Source of the DNA: Actinomycetota bacterium
Lineage (GTDB): Bacteria > Actinomycetota > Thermoleophilia > Gaiellales > Gaiellaceae
Assembly: GCA_005883365.1 (NCBI GenBank)
Contig: VAXA01000241.1
Location: forward strand, 1 to 8,071
DNA: 8,071 nt
Direction of reading: 5' to 3'
The notes beneath the pieces are model-generated. The model saw only the letters and a program-made list of their open reading frames with translations, had not been told where the DNA came from and made no database searches. Of this stretch, positions 1 through 6,326 are shown in pieces (position 1 is the stretch's first letter; each line of letters starts with the position of its first letter). The position numbers and the translations under genes were made by a program.

Positions 1-1769
1 GTGAGCCCGTTCTTCCGGGCCAGGTTGTCCGCGACGGTCGCCGCCCCGCCGGCCGGTGTGGCCTTTGGCGCGCCGGAGAACGGCGCCGATCCGACGCCGG
101 TCGCCGCGCGCCCGCCGGCTGGAGTCGGGCGAGGTGCTGCGCCCGGCGCGGCAGGCGTAGGGTCGAACGGAAGCCAGCCGTAGCCCTTGAACCAGACCTC
201 GATCCAGGCATGCGCCTCGCGGTCGGTGACGAGCCAGGCGTGGCCCTTCGGGCTGTACGTCCCGCCGGCGAAGCCGACCGCGACGCGCGCCGGGATGCCG
301 AGGTAGCGAAGCATGAGCGCCATCGCCCCGGCGAAGTACTGGCAGTAGCCGGCCTTCGTCTGGGTGACGAAGCCGGCGAGCGGTGGATTGAGCACGAGCG
401 GGTGGTTCGAGTAGCGAAAGCCGCCGGAGGAGACGAACCACTGCTCGAGGCGGGCGACCGCGCCGTACGGCGTGCGGGCGTGGCCTGCGACCTGCTCGGC
501 CAGACGCTCGAGCCCGAGGTACTTGTACAGAGCCGGCTCGTTCGCGACCAACTGATCGGCGCGCGCCGCCCGGCCGGGGCTCCCGAACGAGGGCATGTCG
601 ATCCCACGGCCGACGTCGAGCAGCCCCTGCTGGGCGAGCACGGACGGGTAGACGGCCGGCGAGCGCTGCAGCGCCGCGGCGGTCGGACGCGGGCTCCAGC
701 TCCAGACCGTGTAGCGATAGCCGCGCGTCAAGCCCGACGGCACCGTCGCAAATCCGAAGTCGACCGACGCGCCGCCGGCCGCGAAGCGGACCGGGATGCT
801 GCCGCCGACGAGCCGGGTGTCGGCGAGGCCCTCCACGGTCACGGTCTCACGCGTCTCGTTTCGCGGCTGCGAGGCCACCGCGGGCTCGAGCGAGTCGGCC
901 GGCCGCAGCGAACCCTCCTTCCACGCGTCGCCGCTGAAATCGTCGAGTACCGCCGCGCGCAGGTAGGACGGGGTCTGCTCCGACTCGACCTGGAGCACCA
1001 CCGTGGGATGTGCGGGCCACCGCAGGCCTCCGTACTGCGCATCCCAGAGGAAGCCGAGCCCGACCTGACCGCCGGTCGCAACGTGCGCGAGGTTCCAGGA
1101 CTGCCAGTGGACGAGCCCGTGACGCGCCGCTGTCGCCGACCCAACCGCGACGGCGCCCGCCGCCACGAGCACGGTCGCCGGGAGGGCGAGCGCCGTCATG
1201 CGGCGCGAGCCGAGGCCGGCGAGCACGATGAGCGCGGCACCGAGGATCGCGGCGCCCATCGCAATACCGTGCGACGGCCCGAGGAGCGTCGCAGGCCAGC
1301 CTGCTCCCACCAGGAGTGCGAGGGCGCACGCGACCGGCTTCCGCGCCGTCGCGAGCAGGGCGACAGCAAGCGAGAACGTGAAGACGCCGGCGAGAACGAG
1401 CTCTCCCATCGCCATATGCACCCGCGGGTCGAAGGGGAGATGGGTACCGTAGAAGTCGGAGAAGCCGGTGTCGAACCGTGCCCCCAAGGTGGAGAGCGAG
1501 TCCACGAGCCCGAAGCCCGAGCCCGGGTCGGCCAGCCTCCAGGGAACGAGGTCGACGCCCACTGCGATCCGCGCTGCCGCCACGGTCGCGGCCACGGCGC
1601 AGGCGACGCGCAGCGAGCGGCGGCGCGGTGCGGCGGCGGCGAGGGCGAGCGCGAGGAGCGCGAGCACCCTCCACACGGAGCCGAGCGGCTGCTCGAGGCG
1701 CAGCCACGCCGCGGCGACGACCACGAGCGCCGGCGCGGTGACCGCGGTCGTCCGGGCGACTCTACGCAT
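1..1769 (-). CDS. DUF3488/transglutaminase-like membrane protein, TgpA type (partial, 3' end beyond window)
   Basis: An uninterrupted minus-strand frame of 589 codons runs from the ATG at 1769 past the left edge with no stop. The first 212 or so residues form about six to seven hydrophobic segments (roughly 11-22, 33-48, 53-76, 121-141, 146-164, 167-186, 193-212). A probably extracytoplasmic region follows, ending in a transglutaminase-like domain. Its triad is intact: C476 in GYCQYFAGAMAL, H520 in HAWIEVW and D536 in FDPTP. A Pro/Ala/Gly-rich linker with two TPAGG copies (549-553, 571-575) comes next, after which family members usually have one more membrane helix and a DUF4129 domain, here off the window. 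The start overlaps the DUF58 stop by 8 bases (ATGCGTAG) and has a strong ribosome binding site. The reaction and substrate are not known; a role in cross-linking or cleaving envelope proteins or peptides is inference. Confidence 0.92.
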   Translation of the reverse strand, partial: MRRVARTTAVTAPALVVVAAAWLRLEQPLGSVWRVLALLALALAAAAPRRRSLRVACAVAATVAAARIAVGVDLVPWRLADPGSGFGLVDSLSTLGARFDTGFSDFYGTHLPFDPRVHMAMGELVLAGVFTFSLAVALLATARKPVACALALLVGAGWPATLLGPSHGIAMGAAILGAALIVLAGLGSRRMTALALPATVLVAAGAVAVGSATAARHGLVHWQSWNLAHVATGGQVGLGFLWDAQYGGLRWPAHPTVVLQVESEQTPSYLRAAVLDDFSGDAWKEGSLRPADSLEPAVASQPRNETRETVTVEGLADTRLVGGSIPVRFAAGGASVDFGFATVPSGLTRGYRYTVWSWSPRPTAAALQRSPAVYPSVLAQQGLLDVGRGIDMPSFGSPGRAARADQLVANEPALYKYLGLERLAEQVAGHARTPYGAVARLEQWFVSSGGFRYSNHPLVLNPPLAGFVTQTKAGYCQYFAGAMALMLRYLGIPARVAVGFAGGTYSPKGHAWLVTDREAHAWIEVWFKGYGWLPFDPTPAAPGAAPRPTPAGGRAATGVGSAPFSGAPKATPAGGAATVADNLARKNGL

Positions 1770-2976
1770 GCGCGGCCTCCCCCGGTCTCGCTCCTTCGAG
1801 CGCGGCCGCGAGGTCCGCGCCACGCCGCACGACGGCGATCGGCACGCCCGCCGCCTGCAGGCGCAGGAGCTCTGGCTCGGGACGGTACGGACGTCCCACG
1901 AAGCTCGCGGACTCGACGTGAACGAGAGCGACCGCCCGGCGAGTAAGCGCGCGCTCGAGCAGACGGCTGACGAGGGCAGGCTCGACCCGGGAGGTGACGA
2001 CCACGAGCTCGAGCGAGCGTGCCGCCGGCCCGTCGCTCGACTGGAGGAGCGTCGTCACCGGGGCCTGCGCGTCGGGCTCTGCCGCGGCGAGGAGTTCGAG
2101 TGCACGCTGCCACTCGGGCCCGTCCGCCGAGACACCTTGGGTCTCCCGTCCGGCCGTGTTGAGAGCGAGGACGCAACGCCGGCCCCGCCGGATCTGTGCG
2201 AGCAGGATCGAGCCCGCTGCCCGCACGGCGGCGTCGAAGGACGAGTCGGGCGACACGCCTGCCACGGCAGCCGGATCTCCGTCGAGCAGCACGGCGACCT
2301 CGTCGCGCGGCGAATCCTCGAGCTCCTTGACCATCAGCTCGCCGCGGCGCGCGGTGGACGGCCAGTGGACACGCCGCAGCGACTCTCCCTGCTGGTAGTC
2401 GCGGACGCTGTGGAGCTCGAAGCCGACCGGCCGCCGCAGCAGGAGCCGCCGCCCGTGCTCGGGGCCGGCGCCACCGTCGAAGAAGAGGCGCTCGAGGTCG
2501 GTGAGGCGGGGGTAGACGACGAGCGCCTGCTGCTCCTCCAGCGCCAGCGCCGACTCGGCGAGGCCGAACGGGTCTGCGATCGACAGGCTGACCGGCGAGA
2601 AGCGATGACGCCCGCGCGGCACGTCGCGGAGCCGGTAGGAGCCCACATGGCGACCGCGTCCCTGCGGCCGCAGCTCGACCTCCTGTTCCCCCAGGCGCCC
2701 GATCCGCTCATGGGCCACGACCTGGGGAAGCGGCACTCCGGGCTCGCGCTCGAGCACGAGCTCGATCGCGACGTCGTCTCGCTCGAGCAAGTTCTCGTGC
2801 GGCCAGCGCCGGGTCACACGTGGCTGCCGCAGCGTGATCCGTACCCACGCCAGCGCGAGCGGGACGGCGAGGACGAGCCCGGCCGCGACCGGGTAGATCG
2901 CAGGCGAGCCGAAGACGACGGCGACGATCCAGCAGAGAACGCCGAGGGCCAGTACCGCTCGGCCCCGGGCGGTCAT
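1762..2976 (-). CDS. DUF58 domain membrane protein
   Basis: This 404-residue protein has two hydrophobic segments near the N-terminus (about 6-24 and 26-46), a beta-rich middle with IADPFGL (133-139), and the DUF58 core. That core includes GFELHSVRDYQQGESLRR (185-202), the HWPSTARRGELMV stretch (204-216) and a von Willebrand-like C-terminal half. It is probably anchored in the membrane. The family has no agreed biochemical role; its constant pairing with MoxR ATPases and transglutaminase-like proteins suggests a maturation or assembly complex. The metal-site strand reads VAVLLDGDPAA (227-237) instead of a canonical DxSxS motif, so metal binding is doubtful. The start at 2976 shares one base with the MoxR stop. 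Its TAG stop lies within the first codons of the transglutaminase gene. Confidence 0.9.
   Translation of the reverse strand: MTARGRAVLALGVLCWIVAVVFGSPAIYPVAAGLVLAVPLALAWVRITLRQPRVTRRWPHENLLERDDVAIELVLEREPGVPLPQVVAHERIGRLGEQEVELRPQGRGRHVGSYRLRDVPRGRHRFSPVSLSIADPFGLAESALALEEQQALVVYPRLTDLERLFFDGGAGPEHGRRLLLRRPVGFELHSVRDYQQGESLRRVHWPSTARRGELMVKELEDSPRDEVAVLLDGDPAAVAGVSPDSSFDAAVRAAGSILLAQIRRGRRCVLALNTAGRETQGVSADGPEWQRALELLAAAEPDAQAPVTTLLQSSDGPAARSLELVVVTSRVEPALVSRLLERALTRRAVALVHVESASFVGRPYRPEPELLRLQAAGVPIAVVRRGADLAAALEGARPGEAAHA
1776..1782 (-). promoter_or_regulatory. Shine-Dalgarno site of the transglutaminase gene
   Basis: GGGGAGG on the minus strand lies 6 bases before the ATG at 1769, inside the final codons of the DUF58 gene. 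It is the strongest ribosome binding site in the left half of the window and fixes the start of the downstream gene. Confidence 0.75.
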
Positions 2977-3929
2977 CAGACCGGAACCGGGGTGCGTGCG
3001 AGCGCGTCCGCGACGAGCTCCTCGGCGCTGAGCGCGGCCGAGCGGGCCTCCGGCGCGAGGATGAGCCGGTGGGCGAGCACCGGCGCCGCGACGGCCTTGA
3101 CGTCGTCGGGGGCGACGTAGTCCCGTCCCTCGGCGAGCGCCCGGGCCTTCGCAACGCGCAGCAATGCGATCCCCGCGCGCGGGCTGGCGCCCAGGTAGAG
3201 GCGCGGATCGCCGCGCGTCTGGCGGAGGAGCGCGACGACGTAGCGGCCGAGGCTCTCCTCGACGTACACGCAGCGCGCGGCTTCGACGAGACGGAGCACG
3301 TCGGCCGCGTCGGCGACGGGAAGTAGCGACTCGAGCGGTGGCGCACTCGTCTGCTCGTCGAGCATCCGGGCCTCCTCGGCGAGCGGTGGATAGCCGAGCG
3401 AGAGCCTCATCGTGAACCGGTCGAGCTGCGCCTCCGGCAGCGGATACGTCCCCTCGTACTCGATCGGGTTCTGCGTGGCCATGACCATGAACGGCGGCTC
3501 GAGCGGGTACGTGACACCGTCCACGGACACCTGTCGCTCCTCCATGCACTCGAGGAGTGCCGCCTGCGTCTTCGGTGACGCGCGGTTCACCTCGTCGACG
3601 AGCAGGAGGTTCGCGAAGACGGGGCCGGGCCGGAACTCGAACTCGTTCTGCCGCTGGTTGAAGACGTTGACGCCGGTCACGTCCGACGGCAGCAGGTCGG
3701 GGGTGAACTGCAGGCGGGAGAAGTGGCAGTCGAGCGAACGGGCCAGCGCCTTGGCGAGCATCGTCTTGCCCACGCCGGGGAAGTCCTCGATGATCGCGTG
3801 ACCCTCGGCGACGAGGCAGAGGACGATGAGCCGCAGCGTCTCGTCCGGCGCGTGGACGACCCGGCCGAGGTTCTCGACGATCGTCGAGATCTGCCCGCTC
3901 GAGACCGGTGCGACCGCGCGCTCAGCCAT
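2976..3929 (-). CDS. MoxR family AAA+ ATPase
   Basis: This 317-residue cytoplasmic ATPase belongs to the MoxR group, which acts as a chaperone for maturation of metal-binding or envelope protein complexes and is commonly encoded next to DUF58 (von Willebrand-like) proteins. Visible elements are the Walker A FPGVGKT (50-56), Walker B LLLVDEVNRA (108-117) with D112 and E113, sensor 1 N154 in ATQNP, the arginine finger R171 in LPEAQLDRF, and sensor 2 R251 in GASPRA. All catalytic residues are present, so it is probably active. The ATG at 3929 overlaps the coaBC end by 8 bases (ATGGCTGA); a GGAGG lies 12 bases upstream, somewhat far. Its stop overlaps the DUF58 start by one base (TGATG). The substrate is unknown; the two downstream genes are the obvious partners. 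Confidence 0.95.
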   Translation of the reverse strand: MAERAVAPVSSGQISTIVENLGRVVHAPDETLRLIVLCLVAEGHAIIEDFPGVGKTMLAKALARSLDCHFSRLQFTPDLLPSDVTGVNVFNQRQNEFEFRPGPVFANLLLVDEVNRASPKTQAALLECMEERQVSVDGVTYPLEPPFMVMATQNPIEYEGTYPLPEAQLDRFTMRLSLGYPPLAEEARMLDEQTSAPPLESLLPVADAADVLRLVEAARCVYVEESLGRYVVALLRQTRGDPRLYLGASPRAGIALLRVAKARALAEGRDYVAPDDVKAVAAPVLAHRLILAPEARSAALSAEELVADALARTPVPV

Positions 3930-5082
3930 TCCGCAGCAGGGCCTCCACCTCGTCGAGGATCGCGGCGGCTATCTCGTCCTTCGGCGCCTTCGCGACCGTT
4001 CGCTCGCCGGCTGGAGTAAGGAGCGTCACCTCGTTCTCGTACGCGTCGAAACCGATGTCGGTTCGCGAGACGTCGTTGAGGACGAAGAGGTCGGCGCCCT
4101 TGTTGGCCAGCTTCTCCCGCGCGCGCTCGAGGCCGGCTGGGCCGGTTTCGGCCGCGAAGCCGACGAGGAGCTGGCCGTTGCGGCGGCGTTCGCCCAGGGA
4201 CGAGAGGACGTCGGTCGTCGGCTCGAGCTCGAGCGTCCACGTCGTCGCGTCCTTGGGCCGCTTCGCCGCGAGAGCCTCCGCGGGGCGGTAGTCGGCGACG
4301 GCCGCGGCCATGACGACGACGTCGGCCTCGGCGGCGCGGGCGAGCGCCTCGCGCTCGAGCTCGGCGGCGGTGGGCGTCTCGACGAGCTCGACGCCGGCCG
4401 GCGCCGCCACCGCCAGGTTGGCCGCGAGGAGCGTCACCTCGGCGCCGCGCCGGCGCGCCTCAGCGGCGAGCGCGACGCCCATCCGCCCCGACGAGCGGTT
4501 GCCGACGAAGCGGACCGCGTCGAGCGGCTCGCGGGTGCCGCCCGCCGCGACGAGGACGCGCTTCCCGCTGAGCGGGCCCGTTCCCACGAGCAGAGTACGA
4601 GCGGCGCGAAGGATCTCGTCCGGCTCCGCCATCCGCCCCACCCCGAGCTCCCCCTCCGCCGTCTCGCCCTCGTCCGGCCCGACGAGGACGACGCCGCGCG
4701 CGCGCAAAGCCTCGGCGTTCGCGCGGGTCGCGGGATGCGACCACATCCGCGGGTTCATCGCGGGGGCGACGAGCACCGGTCCGCGATGCGCGAGCGCCGC
4801 CTCGGTGAGGACGTTGTCGGCGAGCCCATGCGCGAGCTTCGCGAGCGTGTTCGCCGTGCACGGCGCGACGACGAATAGGTCGGCCCGCGTGAGGTGGAGG
4901 TAGACGTCGTCTCCCGGCGGGCGGCGCGCGAGCGCGCGAAACGTCTCGGCGGTGACGAAGCGCTCGGCGCCGGGCGTGACGAGGGGCACGACGTCGTGAC
5001 CGTCTTTGACGAGCAAGCGGCACAGCTCGCACGCCTTGTAGGCAGCGATGCCGCCCGACACGCCGAGTAGGACGCGGGACAT
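3922..5082 (-). CDS. coaBC: Bifunctional phosphopantothenoylcysteine decarboxylase / phosphopantothenate-cysteine ligase
   Basis: This 386-residue enzyme carries out two steps of coenzyme A synthesis: CoaB joins 4'-phosphopantothenate to cysteine with CTP, and CoaC, an FMN enzyme, decarboxylates the product to 4'-phosphopantetheine. The CoaC part covers about residues 1-165, with GVSGGIAAYKA (7-17), the likely active-site H63, APCTANTLAK (73-82), and PAMN (107-110). The CoaB part shows AAGGTREP (179-186), NRSSG (195-199), AAAVADYRP (259-267), lysines K274 and K277, and GFAAETG (308-314). Two oddities stand out. The clamp motif, usually ACG followed by GxGR, reads AEGELGVGR (142-150), so the cysteine is a glutamate. 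The loop between FRAL (48-51) and H63 is about a dozen residues shorter than usual. The start at 5082 has only a weak, distant Shine-Dalgarno sequence. The stop lies inside the next gene by an 8-base overlap. Confidence 0.93.
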   Translation of the reverse strand: MSRVLLGVSGGIAAYKACELCRLLVKDGHDVVPLVTPGAERFVTAETFRALARRPPGDDVYLHLTRADLFVVAPCTANTLAKLAHGLADNVLTEAALAHRGPVLVAPAMNPRMWSHPATRANAEALRARGVVLVGPDEGETAEGELGVGRMAEPDEILRAARTLLVGTGPLSGKRVLVAAGGTREPLDAVRFVGNRSSGRMGVALAAEARRRGAEVTLLAANLAVAAPAGVELVETPTAAELEREALARAAEADVVVMAAAVADYRPAEALAAKRPKDATTWTLELEPTTDVLSSLGERRRNGQLLVGFAAETGPAGLERAREKLANKGADLFVLNDVSRTDIGFDAYENEVTLLTPAGERTVAKAPKDEIAAAILDEVEALLRNG

Positions 5083-5136
5083 GCCGAAATGATGCCTACC
5101 CGCTACGCGTGCGGCAGGCGCGCGGCCCTGGCGGCG

Positions 5137-5367
5137 CTACGCCGTGTACTCGTACTTGAGCATGCCCTGGGAGACTTCCTCCAGGGCCATGGTCAGGTAG
5201 TTCTTCGACCGGCTCTCGACGAGCGGCGGCAGGTTGTCGCCGAAGGTGCCCTCGCCGAGCTGGTGGTGGTAGTTGTTGATCTGCCTGGCGCGCTTCGCCG
5301 CCACGATCACGAGCGCGTAGCGCGAGTCCACGTTCTCCAGCAGGTCGTCGACGCGGGGTTCGATCAT
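5137..5367 (-). CDS. rpoZ: DNA-directed RNA polymerase omega subunit
   Basis: This 76-residue protein is the small subunit that helps assemble and stabilise RNA polymerase by clamping the beta-prime chain. The signature DSRYALVIVAAKRARQIN is at 14-31, followed by a short hydrophilic loop, PPLV (47-50) and a C-terminal stretch K55-NYLTMALEEVSQGMLKYEY that corresponds to the second conserved helix. The ATG at 5367 overlaps the gmk stop by four bases, and no Shine-Dalgarno site is seen, so translation probably depends on gmk. The gmk-rpoZ-coaBC order is widespread in bacteria and supports the call. A 54-base gap follows (5136-5083), in which I see no terminator with a T run and no clear promoter. 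Confidence 0.95.
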   Translation of the reverse strand: MIEPRVDDLLENVDSRYALVIVAAKRARQINNYHHQLGEGTFGDNLPPLVESRSKNYLTMALEEVSQGMLKYEYTA

Positions 5368-5942
5368 CGCCGCGGCATGGTAGCGGTCGCACCGAGGAGC
5401 CCGCGGACCAGCGCGGTCAGCTCGGCCACCGCCCGTTCGAGGTCGTCGTTCTCGATCACGTGGTCGAACTCACCCGCCTGCTCGAGCTGCTTCCGGGCGA
5501 GCTCGATCCGCTCGCCGATCTCCCCTGTGCTCTCCGTCGCCCGTTCGCGGAGGCGCCGCTCGAGCTCCTCCACCCGCGCAGAGATGAAGATCGTGACCGC
5601 GCCGGACACCTCGTGCTTGACGCGCAGCGCACCCTCGGTCTCGAGCTCCAGGAGGGGCACGTGGCCGTTGGCGGCGATTCGCTCGAGCTCCGAGCGGAGC
5701 GTCCCGTAGCGATGGCCGGAGACGTATTCGACGTGCTCGAGAAACTCGCCGCGCGCGACACGCGCGAGGAAGTCGTCGTCGGTGAGGAACCAGTATTCGC
5801 GGCCGTTCTCCTCACCACGGCGTAGTTCGCGTGTCGTGGCCGAGACCGTGACCTCGATTCCCGGGACGCGCTCGACGAGCTTGCGGATCAGCGTCCCCTT
5901 GCCGGCGCCCGACGGGCCCGTGACGACGAGCACCGCCGGCAT
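5364..5942 (-). CDS. gmk: Guanylate kinase
   Basis: This 192-residue P-loop kinase converts GMP and ATP to GDP and ADP in the cytoplasm. The P-loop GPSGAGKGT spans residues 9-17. The GMP-binding region has S34, R38, Y50, E69 and the YGT at 79-81, and the lid carries RATESTGEIGERI. The C-terminal FDHVIENDD is typical of the family. I start at the ATG at 5942, preceded by a G-rich sequence; starting further upstream would add proline- and arginine-rich shadow sequence. The segment that normally reads like DIDVQGA is LELETEGA here (98-105), replacing two aspartates and a glutamine by glutamates; one of these aspartates contacts guanine in the yeast enzyme as I recall. The stop overlaps the rpoZ start as ATGA, suggesting translational coupling. 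The length is typical for the family. Confidence 0.95.
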   Translation of the reverse strand: MPAVLVVTGPSGAGKGTLIRKLVERVPGIEVTVSATTRELRRGEENGREYWFLTDDDFLARVARGEFLEHVEYVSGHRYGTLRSELERIAANGHVPLLELETEGALRVKHEVSGAVTIFISARVEELERRLRERATESTGEIGERIELARKQLEQAGEFDHVIENDDLERAVAELTALVRGLLGATATMPRR

Positions 5943-5956
5943 CCGCCCCACCCCCA

Positions 5957-6289
5957 CTAGCGGCTGTTGAAGAGGCCGATCAGCTCGGTGCGCTGGCGGT
6001 CGGACAGCCCGCCGACGGTCTTCGACTGGCTGATCCGGCACGTGTTGAGGAACCGCGCCGCCTTCACGCGCCCGAACTTCGGCACCGCCATCAGGATGTC
6101 GATCACCTTCGCCGTCGAGACGTACTCGGGCGGGTTACCCAGGATCTGCTCGATCCGGACCTTCCCTTCCTTGAGGTCCTTCTTGAGCTTGGCGCGCCTG
6201 ACGCGGACGTCGTTCGCTCGCTTGAGGGCGTCCATCCGCTGGTCGAGAGAACGAAGCGGAGCGTGCGCCTGGGTCTTCGTGGGGGACAC
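5957..6289 (-). CDS. mihF: Integration host factor, actinobacterial type (mIHF)
   Basis: This 110-residue basic protein matches the mIHF family, single-chain nucleoid proteins that bind and bend DNA and are unrelated to the proteobacterial IHF heterodimer. A long basic N-terminal helix runs from about residue 14 to 40 (SLDQRMDALKRAN, then RRAKLKKDLKEG). A helix-two-turn-helix follows at about 61-86 (KVIDILMAVPKFGRVKAARF), and the C-terminus carries GLSDRQRTEL (94-103). An in-frame TAA lies 12 bases upstream of the GTG, so the choice is GTG at 6289 or ATG at 6235. The ATG would cut off the start of the basic helix and has no Shine-Dalgarno site, so I prefer GTG, probably translated from a leaderless mRNA. 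The position before gmk and rpoZ is the same as in mycobacteria, and the gmk start is 14 bases after the stop. Confidence 0.9.
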   Translation of the reverse strand: MSPTKTQAHAPLRSLDQRMDALKRANDVRVRRAKLKKDLKEGKVRIEQILGNPPEYVSTAKVIDILMAVPKFGRVKAARFLNTCRISQSKTVGGLSDRQRTELIGLFNSR

Positions 6290-6298
6290 GGAGCGCCG

Positions 6299-6326
6299 AT
6301 CTTACCAATGCGCCCCCGACCTTCAA
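6299..6326 (-). promoter_or_regulatory. Probable sigma-70-type promoter for mihF and downstream genes
   Basis: On the minus strand a -35-like TTGAAG (6326-6321) is followed by a 16-base spacer and a -10-like TAAGAT (6304-6299), which fits the actinobacterial TANNNT pattern. Nine bases separate the -10 element from the GTG at 6289, so transcription starting 7 to 10 bases downstream of the -10 would give a leaderless or nearly leaderless mRNA. The pyrD stop codon (6325-6323) lies within the -35 element. This stretch is also visibly richer in A and T than its surroundings. No Shine-Dalgarno sequence is seen in front of mihF, as expected for a leaderless gene. The promoter is inferred from sequence only. 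Confidence 0.55.

Noticed and set aside
210..1946. Long plus-strand open frame of 578 codons
   Set aside because: It is antisense to the transglutaminase gene, whose minus-strand frame has a full catalytic triad and membrane segments. The plus-strand product is arginine-, glutamate- and glycine-rich with no recognisable domain, as expected of shadow frames in GC-rich DNA.
1196..2176. Minus-strand open frame of 326 codons across the DUF58-transglutaminase junction
   Set aside because: It is out of frame with both recognised proteins and its product is arginine- and serine-rich without any family motif.
1468..3120. Long plus-strand open frame of 550 codons
   Set aside because: It lies opposite the DUF58 gene and parts of its neighbours; its composition is charged and repetitive with no motif, and the opposite strand has recognised families.
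3826..4878. Plus-strand open frame of 350 codons opposite coaBC
   Set aside because: CoaBC motifs are clear on the minus strand; the plus product is low-complexity arginine-, glutamate- and leucine-rich sequence without a domain.
5083..5136. GC-rich gap between rpoZ and coaBC as a possible terminator or promoter
   Set aside because: Only a four-base-pair stem (CAGG with CCTG) could be drawn, there is no T run, and no -35/-10 pair is recognisable.
6181..6235. Alternative ATG start of mihF at 6235
   Set aside because: It would remove the beginning of the conserved basic helix (SLDQR region) and lacks a Shine-Dalgarno site; the GTG at 6289 fits the proposed leaderless promoter better.
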